Below, piece after piece: positions 35,922 through 45,500 of a stretch of 64,000 bases of DNA. The notes below the pieces were generated by a model. The model saw only the letters and a list, made by a program, of their open reading frames with translations, did no database searches and was not told where the DNA came from. Each line of letters opens with the position of its first letter. The first letter of the stretch is position 1. The stretch comes from Paludibacteraceae bacterium. Its GTDB lineage: Bacteria > Bacteroidota > Bacteroidia > Bacteroidales > Paludibacteraceae. The position numbers and the translations under genes were made by a program. Location of the stretch: assembly GCA_017450435.1 (NCBI GenBank), contig JAFSTO010000040.1:1-64000 (forward strand). Reading direction: 5' to 3'.

Positions 35922-38054
35922 TTATATAATGACTCTTATTATACCTTTCCCGTTGATTCCCGGCATCGGGTAGTTGGGTATTACTTCGTATTGCTGGTTG
36001 AAGATGTTGTTTATTTCCAATCCTATCTGTATTTTGGTCGTGTTTGCGGTTTTGTTTTGACTGACAGGTATTGTCCAGCTTGCGGCGAGGTCGTGGGTGT
36101 ACCAGGGCTGAACGATGTTTGCCGGAATGTTAGCTGAGGATGTAAAGCGTTGTCCGACATAAACAAAAGAGTAAGAAGCTGTCAAACCTCTCCAAAGTAA
36201 AGTGCCTGTTGCGGAGCCGGAGTGGCGGGGAATATACGCAACCTGTCCTTTATACGTTCCCCCATACTGGTCGTTGTCGTCAGGGTTGGTTTTGTCAAGG
36301 GCCTGCTGAAAGGTGTACGATGCGTGCAGGTAGAGGGTCAGATCGTCCGTTGGGCGAGTTGTGGTTCGAAACCGAAAACGAAGGTCGGCTGAGAGTTCGG
36401 CACCTGTTATTTCAACATATCCGAGATTGAGCATCATCCAGCGATACTGCGAGTTTCCTTTCGGGATAGCCACAATCTTATTCTCCACCTGATTGAAATA
36501 TGCGTCAGCCTTCAGTCCTGTTTCCACGCTGCGCAAGCGAGTGACGTCGGTGGCAAAAAGTCGGCTCCACTCGCTACCAAGGTCGTACTGTCGAGTCTTT
36601 TCCGGTTTGAGGTTACTTGAGCCGACATCGGTGTAATAGAGGTCGTTGAAGGTCGGCATACGATAAACCATCTTGTAGAAGCCGCGTATGAACCATTCCT
36701 CATGCAAAATAGGTTTGACGTTGACAAATACTGCGGGAGTCACGGCGTTGTAGGTGTTTTTAGTAGTACTTGGTACTTTGACACTCGGTACTTTGTCCTT
36801 GACGTATGTCTCTAAGACGGAGGCTTGTGCTTTGAGCCACTTGTATGATACTGCTGTTGCAGCGCTGACAAGAACGGTGTGTCTTATCGGATTGCTGAAG
36901 TCTGTCAGGTTAGCTTTCAGCCAATTGAGGTCGTAGTCTGCTGCGGCTGCAATGTCCCAAAAAGGGAACAAGCGCCAACGGGCTGAAGCAGACATATATA
37001 CTTGCTGCTGTAGAAAAAGGTTGTCGATATACATCAGGGTGGTGTCAGGATTGAGGTAGCGCAACTTGTCATTGGCATATTTGGCGTTCACCTGTAGGTC
37101 GGTTCGTTTGCCGACAGAGGTAGTATAATTAACTTGCACAAAAGCGTTGCGGTCCCACTGACGTTGGCTGTTCTTCCAGACGTTGTTGACTATTGCTCCG
37201 GGTATTCCTCGCTCGCTTTGGTAGTAGTAGCCCTTGACGTGCCATTTGCCTCGTTCTGTATATCCAAAGAGTCCGGCTTCTGCGCGGAAGGCTTGTACAT
37301 CTCCGTTTTCACGTACTGCAGTGGTATCCCAAGCTACGCTGCCGTCTGCAAGCTCCTTGCGGTAATGGAAATGATAACGTCCTGTCGCATAAGTGTATTC
37401 GGCATTGGCAGAAATGTGAATATTGTCGCTCAGGCGCTGCTCGTAAATAACTGAAGGGTTGGCGAGACCAAAAGTGCCTCCTCGCATCTTCACTTCCACA
37501 TTATATGTTTTGTCATGGCTGAACTTAGGCCGTTTGGTTTTTAGATAAAGCGTTCCGGCACTGCCGAAGTCGCGGGCGGGCTGGAAGATTTCTGATTTCT
37601 GACCGTTGTACAGAGCCACTTCTTCGAGGTTGTCCATTGAGAATTTTCCGAGGTCCACTATGCCGTTTTGTGCGTTGCCTATAGCTATACCGTCATAGAA
37701 CACAGCGAGGTGCTGACTGCCCATCGAACGTAGGTCAACGGTCTTCATACCGCCCACGCCGCCGTAGTCTTTCAACTGGATGCCGGAGAAGTATCTCACT
37801 GCATCTGCAACTGACGTGGTGGCTAAGGCATGGAGCTGTTCACCACGTAGTCGTTGCGGTGGAGTAACGTCCTTCTCCTGACGGGCTACAACCTCTATCT
37901 CATCAATGCGGAAGAGGCGGGCAATAGAGTCAAGATATAGAGAATCAGACCCGCTTTCACCCCACGGCGCGTTGCTTGCGGGGACACCGCTGTTGGCTTT
38001 GAGGCTCAGGGATAGAAGAATGGAAAATAATATTGCAGTCAGTTGGTTTCTCAC
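35922..38054 (-). CDS. btuB: TonB-dependent outer-membrane receptor, BtuB-like (cobalamin)
   Basis: 710 residues: signal peptide, a plug domain at about residues 50-190 (LHALATTSVADAVRYFSGIQLKDYGGVGG, then TVDLRSMG and YDGI, the classic plug core) and a 22-stranded barrel ending in VIRVII. The size (about 700) is that of BtuB-type rather than SusC-type receptors, and there is no CarboxypepD_reg-like N-terminal extension. The TonB box is probably in the acidic stretch near residue 48 (DEIEVVARQ). Its ATG overlaps the stop of the upstream exported protein by 4 bases. Specificity for cobalamin is inferred from the riboswitch and the BtuG-like neighbour. Confidence 0.88.
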   Translation of the reverse strand: MRNQLTAILFSILLSLSLKANSGVPASNAPWGESGSDSLYLDSIARLFRIDEIEVVARQEKDVTPPQRLRGEQLHALATTSVADAVRYFSGIQLKDYGGVGGMKTVDLRSMGSQHLAVFYDGIAIGNAQNGIVDLGKFSMDNLEEVALYNGQKSEIFQPARDFGSAGTLYLKTKRPKFSHDKTYNVEVKMRGGTFGLANPSVIYEQRLSDNIHISANAEYTYATGRYHFHYRKELADGSVAWDTTAVRENGDVQAFRAEAGLFGYTERGKWHVKGYYYQSERGIPGAIVNNVWKNSQRQWDRNAFVQVNYTTSVGKRTDLQVNAKYANDKLRYLNPDTTLMYIDNLFLQQQVYMSASARWRLFPFWDIAAAADYDLNWLKANLTDFSNPIRHTVLVSAATAVSYKWLKAQASVLETYVKDKVPSVKVPSTTKNTYNAVTPAVFVNVKPILHEEWFIRGFYKMVYRMPTFNDLYYTDVGSSNLKPEKTRQYDLGSEWSRLFATDVTRLRSVETGLKADAYFNQVENKIVAIPKGNSQYRWMMLNLGYVEITGAELSADLRFRFRTTTRPTDDLTLYLHASYTFQQALDKTNPDDNDQYGGTYKGQVAYIPRHSGSATGTLLWRGLTASYSFVYVGQRFTSSANIPANIVQPWYTHDLAASWTIPVSQNKTANTTKIQIGLEINNIFNQQYEVIPNYPMPGINGKGIIRVII

Positions 38055-39043
38055 TTTATTGTATGCCCGAGAATGTTGTATTCAATACCATTTTTCTGTA
38101 TGATTACATGACCGTTATATATTATTTTGCAGCACTGTTTGTTTGCCTCATGTTGTGTTAGTCGTAGTGCGGCTTGCGGGTGCAGGTCTTGTGCTCCGCT
38201 TATCTCCGTGCTTGTCTCGCCTTTGTTGCCGCTGTCGGCAGATACACCGGTTTGTACACGGACAAAGTCAATACTCTCAAGCTGCGCAGGTTCGCCATTT
38301 TCGTCCACAGCCCAGTCGATATCTATAAATCCTGCCGGATGTCCGTTAGGGTGGTTGTCCGCATATCCGTAGTCGAAGACGAGCCACGAGTGTGTAGCGT
38401 CTTGAAGGACGTTGGTAGGGAGTAGTGTGCCGGTTAGGGTGTAGCGCGAACCAAGCCATTTAGGATAGTAAGCTTGCGGGTGAAAAGCGTTGTGATAGAC
38501 AGTAATAGTGTTGCCGTCGATGTCTGTTCCGGTAACATTGAGAGTGTCGTTTGTAGGGCGGCGATAGGTGATACTGTAGTGTTGTCGGCTGCGGCTATAT
38601 TCGGAGCCGGCTATCTCATACCACGTGTCGTCAGGCATGCCGTTGTTGTTGTCATCACGACTCACATAAACGATGCCGGGCTCAGCACTGCCTTGTTGAC
38701 GCCCCTGCTCGTCAATCTTCGAGTAGAAAGCGTTGCCTAATAGCGCTAAATCACAAGAGTCAGGCAAATTAACTATAGGGTGGTCAAAGCCGAATGTGAC
38801 GTATCCTCCCCAAGCTCCAAGACATACAAGAGAGCCATCGACGCCGCATAGACGTTCGTTCACTTTGTTAAGAATTGCCTCAGCATCATCGCCGTCCTCC
38901 CATTCTGGCATAAGGTTAGTGAATTGGCCGGGAGCCGGCACATATTCATAGACACGAGAAATATACGGGTTATCAGTCTCACCCGCAAATAATGCCACTG
39001 CCGAGATAAGCAGTAGATATACGATAGTAGAAAAATTCTTCAT
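38051..39043 (-). CDS. Exported surface protein, first gene of the cobalamin-riboswitch operon
   Basis: About 330 residues. I prefer the ATG at 39043, which opens the signal peptide MKNFSTIVYLLLISAVALFAG, over the ATG at 39055 four codons earlier. The mature protein contains SLVCLGAWGGYVTFGFDHPI, NNNGMPDDTWYEIAGSE and FIDIDWAVDENG, blocks seen in proteins annotated as cell-surface protein in Bacteroidetes BtuB loci. The C-terminus ends IIQKNGIEYNILGHTIK, a short tail like that of the protein at 16722-21224. The protein has no lipobox. Overlap with btuB implies tight co-expression. It may be an accessory corrinoid-capture protein; no biochemical role is visible. Confidence 0.75.
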   Translation of the reverse strand: MKNFSTIVYLLLISAVALFAGETDNPYISRVYEYVPAPGQFTNLMPEWEDGDDAEAILNKVNERLCGVDGSLVCLGAWGGYVTFGFDHPIVNLPDSCDLALLGNAFYSKIDEQGRQQGSAEPGIVYVSRDDNNNGMPDDTWYEIAGSEYSRSRQHYSITYRRPTNDTLNVTGTDIDGNTITVYHNAFHPQAYYPKWLGSRYTLTGTLLPTNVLQDATHSWLVFDYGYADNHPNGHPAGFIDIDWAVDENGEPAQLESIDFVRVQTGVSADSGNKGETSTEISGAQDLHPQAALRLTQHEANKQCCKIIYNGHVIIQKNGIEYNILGHTIK

Positions 39044-39089
39044 GTTGTAGCTCATTTCGCGAGAGCGTTAAACAAATTTATTTACTTGC

Positions 39090-39366
39090 AAGGTCTTCTG
39101 ACTTAATCCGCCGTCTTTGCTGCCTTCCCGGCAACCGGACATCTCTGTCCAAGTTGTTTGTCCAGTGGCATGTCAGCGTTTGTCTGACAAAAATGCAAAT
39201 AGGCTTTCGGATATCACAGCAGCGCGTCTGTACAGGAATGGAGAATGATACTTGGTACTTGGCCCCTTTGTACTTTTGAGAGACGGTTAAAAATACCGTA
39301 TCTACCCTTGGGCGAAACAATGTTTGTCACTTGCTACTTGGTAGTTCTCTTCACCTGTTTCCCTAC
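39090..39366 (-). promoter_or_regulatory. Cobalamin riboswitch 1, upstream of the BtuB operon, with an internal insertion
   Basis: On the - strand from 39366: AGGGAAACAGGTGAAGAG, then CCTGTACAGACGCGCTGCTGTGA, the B12 box GCCACTGG (39169-39162), CCGGGAAGGCAGC and the 3' signature GTCAGAAGACCT (39102-39091). These are the conserved blocks of the cobalamin riboswitch. The 154 bases at 39091-39244 match riboswitch 2 with one difference by eye. Between GGTGAA and the CCTGTACAG block this copy is about 78 nt longer and contains a dispersed hairpin repeat. Its short distance to the start codon (about 35-47 bases) without a strong terminator suggests control of translation. Confidence 0.93.
39273..39320 (+). 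repeat. Dispersed hairpin repeat family, copy E, inside riboswitch 1
   Basis: TTTTGAGAGACGGTTAAAAA followed by TACCGTATCTACCCTTGGGC and GAAACAA. The corresponding place in riboswitch 2 lacks it. Confidence 0.75.
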
Positions 39367-39401
39367 AACAAATAAATGAATTAAACCAATGATTTTCGGT
39401 G

Positions 39402-39433
39402 CAAAGTTACTGCTTTTTCCTGATATATGCAAG
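39402..39433 (-). promoter_or_regulatory. Promoter of the BtuB operon
   Basis: On the - strand, CTTG at 39433-39430, 20 bases, TAACTTTG at 39409-39402. The 20-odd bases around the -7 box are nearly the same as in front of riboswitch 2. Confidence 0.7.
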
Positions 39434-39444
39434 ATAATTTTTAT

Positions 39445-39478
39445 CAAACAATGCAGGCTGCCCGTCGGGCAGCCTGCA
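39445..39478 (-). terminator. Terminator after the giant gene
   Basis: A perfect 12-bp stem, TGCAGGCTGCCC / GGGCAGCCTGCA, with a GTC loop, followed on the - strand by TTGTTTGATAAAAATT. A second, weaker hairpin (39478-39523, AAAAGCACC/GGTGCTTTT) precedes it and overlaps the stop codon. Confidence 0.8.
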
Positions 39479-39521
39479 AAAGCACCAAAGTATTTTTGGC
39501 AGAAAACAATGTAAGGTGCTT

Positions 39522-42500
39522 TTAGTTGTTCTGTTTTATAATCTTTGTTACGGTTGTGCCGTGCTTAGTGATTACTTTTATCCAATAAGGTCCGGCTTGC
39601 CATGTGTCAGTGTTGATACTTATATTTCCGTTACTTTGCGTGGATTTAATACATCTACCGTCGGCTGCGTAAACATTGATAGTAGCTGAATTTTCGGAGC
39701 TTACGTTTACTGTTCTGCTAACCAATGTTGGGAACACTCGGCAATCAGCCGCAGCTCTGTCATAACCGACAGCCGTTCCTTCATAGCTAAAACTGAATAG
39801 TTTGTACTGCTGTTTGCCACGTTGTGATGAGCGGATAAGCAACTGAGTAGCACTATCGCTGTTCGACGAGAGAGTGAGTGTCAGACTGCCGTCAAGGGTT
39901 AGATAGGCGGTTATACCGCTCTCTTCTTTGCTGACGATATCGTATGTCACTTTCCCTCTTGCTTCATGCTCGAAGTAGTCGGACAGATTGATGGTTCGCG
40001 TATCGTTGATATACAATGTTGCGAGAGTGTCGATATGCGGTTTTCCTCCGAAGTTATCAAGTGCAAAATACGTAGGTGTCGTAAATCCGTATTCATCACT
40101 TTTTGTGGTGAACATGTCGAACCGCAGTTCAGTAACCTGGCCGAGTGATGTGAGGTCAAGCCATTGCCATGTGTCAAGTGAGTAATGCTCATCAGCGTTA
40201 CTGTCGCGGTAGTCTGCAAGGTAGAAATCAAACGTGCCGGTTAGATTATTATCATTGTATCCACTCACCGTTAGGAGAAGGTAGTCAGCTTGTGTCTCGT
40301 CTCCTGTTTTGTTCTTCTTTCCAAAAGCAGGATTAGCGTAGTCTCCGTTAAGGACGGCGTTCTGCGTGTAGGCAGTGTTAGTAATATAGAAACCGCTTAT
40401 AGTCTGCGGCTCGCCGATGTTGCTCAGACGCACCGTGTCAGCGTATCCGGCAAAGCCCCAGGTGAAAGGAGCCGAGTAGTATGCTACGGCGAAGTTATCC
40501 CCCTCATATGCGCCTCCTGCTGCTGAGCGGAACTGATCAATAGCGTAGTTACCGGTAGCCTCTGCGCCGGTGTCGGACGAGATAGCGTAGCCGTTATATG
40601 CATCCCATTTTTTATTGGGTGTGTTGGCAAAGGCGTATGTGCCGCTGTATAGCCAAGCCGGAGTATTATCTGCCCAAGCTGTCTCAACATGACGATTACT
40701 GCCTGAAAGAGTATATTCTTCAAATCCCGCCGGTGTGCTCTCGCGTCTTACTCTGATGGTGGTGGTCAAGTACGCACTCTGTCCCTTTGTATCGCTAACC
40801 TGACATACATATTCCGTTGTCTGCTCTGCTGTGGTGAGGAGAACGGATGAGTTGGCAAGCGTGTCGCCGAAGACGGTGTACCAAACGAAGGAGTAGGGAC
40901 GAGCTTGTGCGTATTCTTGTGTTATGATTGCGGTGAGATTTATCTCAGAACCTTCATCCACCCAAATGTCGGCTATCGGCTCGAGGACGATAGGACGAAT
41001 GGTCCAGGCAGTGGTGAAGGACGCCGATGATAACACGGTGTCTGAGGCATCGCCAAGAGGTGATAGCAGTACTATATATGCTTTATATTCTGTTTCTTCT
41101 GTCAGTCCGCCTGCTTGGAAGGTTACCGCAATATCCGAAGTCAGGTGTACATCACGGCCGCTTGTAATAATGGTATTGACGTCAGGAATATCGGCAGTGG
41201 CAGGAAGAACAACAACTTTGGCATTTCCATGAGAAGAGGATAACAGAACAATTTCGGCTGTGGTGTCGGTTACGTTCTGTATATGAGGATAGCCGTTTGT
41301 CATTGTCGGTACGACGAATAGACTCGAATCATATTCGTATGCACCAATAGTAGGAGTGGCAGCTCGTGTTTTGCCTGTTATATCTTTAGTTATTCCTTCA
41401 ATATTTACGCCGCTGATGAGGTTACCGGCGTTGCGGAGCAGAAGAAGAGAGTTGGAGGCGAATAATGTCTGCTCATTCAGGTTTCCATCTTCAGCTGTGG
41501 CGTCAACGGCAGCCAGCCAATCAGAGAACGTGGTTTTGGTATTATTGATAGCCCCTGATGCACTATATAGAGCGTTATGACTGTAGGTCCCTTTGACGCC
41601 GAAAATACAATTACCGGTACCGTTGTTCTGAATGATATTGTTCGTTGCTTTGAGCTGTAAATTATTAAAGTTCTCAAGCCAAAGTGTAGAGGTGGAGGTA
41701 TATGTTCCGTTAATAAGGAGTGTGTTGTATGACACATTCACTTCGCGTTGCCACTTCAGACGCAGACAGGATGATGGACTATTAGCAGTTGTCTCCACAT
41801 ATACAGCGTTGTTGTAGATGTCAACTACACTGCCCTCAGCGCAGTTCGTTGCACCATTGGTGGCGAAATAAATAGCGTTGGCGTATCCTCCATTGCATTT
41901 AAGCGTTATTGTGTTGCCGGCAATGACGTAGTGGCCGGACATTATTCTAACGTCCAGCGCGCGTGCGTCATTGGCTTCTATTCCTTCACAAACGATGTTG
42001 TTACCTTCCACTGTCAGATTTTTTAGAGCGTTGCAATAAATACCGGTCTTTTCCTGATTAGTGAAAGTGTTGCCTTGTACGGTGTAGTTGTTTCGATGGG
42101 GGTGAGTAGCGTAGCTGCCTTGTGAGAAGTTGAGAGCGTAATACCCTCCGTTGAAACTACAGTTTTTGATTGTCAGGTTGTCGCAATTGGCATTATCTGC
42201 ATCCTCTGAGATGACGCGTATTAGATGGCAGTTCTGCGATGTGTTACTACCCCTAACTGACGTTGTGAATACGCATCCGTCCAAGGTGGCGTGATGACTT
42301 TGATTTTTTAGAACAAGGCAAGCTGCATAACCGGTTTGTTCGGTGCTAAAGGTGATGTTTTTCAGCGTTAGATAGTCCGTTCCGTTGATGGTCCAAACAC
42401 CCTCACTGTCGCTTGTCTCATTTGACCGGAAAATAACATCCGAAGCTTTTCCTGTTGCTGATTGGAAGGTGATGTGTGCCGCGGCTGAAGTACCTACCAC

Positions 42501-45500
42501 GTCATTGAAAGTTATATGTTCGTTGTACGTGCCGGTATTGACAACAAAGACAACGTTGCCTTCAATGCCAAGGATGTTCATTGCATCAACGGCAGTCTGT
42601 ACGTTGCGGAAATCACCGTCATTGCCGATTGTGTAGATACCGCTCATTCCGTGTGCCAGTTTTGTTTGGGCGGTCTCGGATACTGTCGGTTGAATACTCT
42701 GCGAGCCGGATGCGAGAGAAAGAAGCTTAACGCTAACAATATCATCGTCATCTGCCGTAGCAGAGGCATCTGCCGTAACCCAGAAGTAGTATGTGCCGCG
42801 TTCGCTTATAGTATAAGGACTGACGAATAATTCAGTATCTGCGAATCTATCTATAGTACCTGTTTGATATATTTTGGTAGAGGTTACGTTTTCGTTGCTG
42901 GTCAGCGTTAGCGCGTCTATAGTGATGGGGGTGCGGTCACCGCTTACGCTTACTGCCACCTTAAGCATCTTCAGGTCTTTTGCGCCTACCGTCTGTAAGG
43001 CATCAGATATATCGGTTGAATAAACACTATCTATAGAGAGGTCAACAAGTAAGTGTTCGCGTATCTCTATTTCCCAACCATCGTTGGCGGAACCATAACT
43101 GCCGTCTTTGAAATAGATGGTAAGAGAACCGTCTGTTGCTGAAGAAACATATATATCACCAACATACTTGTTCGGACTGCTATAGTTATAAGATATAGTT
43201 GCGTCAGCAGAGCCCTCGTGGCTTGTGCCGTAATAAATCTTTACATCAGCGCCGTTTGATAATTTATAATTCTTCACTTCCGCTTCCACAGCGTAACCTT
43301 CATGCTCAGGAACGAAGGTCACGTAGCCTTCTAATCCTTTGGTGTATGTTCTGTCGTCTCCGCCATCGTCATAGAACATCAGACTATTAGAACCGATTGT
43401 GAAAGTGCCGTTATCGCCCTGAGATAAGTATAAAACATTTTTGATAATGCGGCTTCCGGCAGGGTCTGCATTTTCTGCAGAAATGTTCTGACCATCTATT
43501 CTGGTATATAATAACGCAGCGTCAACTATTGTTTCAATAGTAGCGTTTTGCTTGATAGATGCAGCTATGGTTAAGTTGTTATCATACTCTTGAAGGACGT
43601 AATCTGCCGGAAGTTCGAGCATTACTGTTTCGGCTGAAGGCTTAACTGCGAGGACAACATCCTCTTTGAGCAGATAGACGGAGTCAATGTTGGCTGATGT
43701 GCCTTTTAAACTAATGGTTATATTTTCGAGTATAAGGGGATTAAGCGTACCTAAGGTTTTGATGTTGATGTATAGTAGCTGAGCTTGTTCCTCCCCCGGT
43801 GTTACAAGTTTGGTGCTTGCTTGTTCTACGCTAATACTATCCACCGCCATATCGTGTGGTGTGTATTCAGAAACGGCAGCGTGCCATCCGCCGGCGACGT
43901 AATATGATGAGGTCGTATTAGGATTGAAAACGACTGTCAGAGCGCCGTCCGGTGAAGCGGAACGCAGGTAATAAGGACGTTTGCCGTTGTTGTCAAGCTC
44001 CCACAGTTTGGTGCCGCTCGTTCCCTCACCCGAATATACTATATATTTGGCTTTGGTCCCGTAAGAAGAGGATGAGTAATATACGTCAAAGTCGGAGTAG
44101 TTAATTTCTATAAGGTTGCCTTCAGTTGCCGGCTTGAACACAATTATCTGCTCGCAGTTTTCTGCTTTGTAGTTGCTGCTATATTCGCTTGCCGCAGTGT
44201 GAGTGTACTGCCAAATTCCGTTGATATTAAAGGTTTGTGAACCGCAAGCTTGTACTGCCGTGTTGTTTACGACAACGTTACCTCTGATGTTGTCAAACGA
44301 GCGGAAGTCGCTATTGTCGTAGAACACAGCTTTTACGGGAACAATAGTAATCCTTTCTTCGTTAACAGCATCGGCAGATATGTCGCATGCTACCCAGAGA
44401 TAGTTATCTCCTTCGCGAAGGGGTATGCCGTTGGTTATTTCTACAACGACATTGTCGGTCAGCACGTCTGCTTCACCTATCATTCGACTGTCATATAGCT
44501 CTGTGGCTGATGGCGTTAGATAGATACGCACATGCGACACACGCTCAAAGGTGTTGTTTAGATTGAGAAGAAGTTGCTTGATTGTCAGAGCCGGTTCGGT
44601 GTTCTGTGTTTTCATATTAAAGCCGAGTATCGGCACGTTGGTCGCTCCTGCTTGGCTCTCAGTTACCGCAGCCGGTAATTGCTCGGCCGACTCTGCTATC
44701 ATTGCAACAGGTGTGAACTCTGACACGACACTCTCCCAGCCGTCTTTCAACTGACTGCTGATACTAACGTTATTAGTGTGTTTTACTGTTAACGAGCCGT
44801 CTAAAGCAGTACTCTTTATGGTTATGTTACTGAACTCACCGCCTTCCTTGTCGCCACTGAATAGAAGCGTACCTGTTGTTCCGCTACCGTCGTATATATA
44901 CAAGTGATCAACCCTGTCGGTGGATGAAGCGGCATACTCTGTATAATGCAAACTGATTTTACTGAAGTTGATTTGCACTTTTTTTCCGTTAGTTTTCGGT
45001 CGGAAAGTAACAACACCTGAGAAACCGCTGTTTATCTTGCCGTTTTTGCCGCCATCATCGTAGAAGTATAGGTCTCGACTAACATCGTAAGCGGCGTTTT
45101 CTGACATAAGAATAACAGGTTGAACGGTTAAAGTGGCAGGTGTCGTTTTCTCGAAGTCGGCGAACACGCCTAATGAGGTGGTGATACCGGTAATGTTTAT
45201 CGTTGTGGTAGCATCGTAGGGAGCGCCGGAAAGGACGTCGCTGCCTAAACAGAAAATGTTTTTGCCGTTGGTTAGTGGCTGCGGAGTGGTTAGGTTATAT
45301 ATCAATATGCCGTCATTCTCGCTTATTGTACCATCCAGTAGAGTCAGTTCGGCTACTGATGCTGCCTGACCGATGTATAGTTTGATGTCAGACGCATCAA
45401 TGACGCCGGAGCCGGATGTGGTGAAACTGACAGATTGCAGCATTACGGGTGAGCTATAGCCGTCTGTGGTGATAGAGAAACCGCTTAAGCTAACGTCTTG

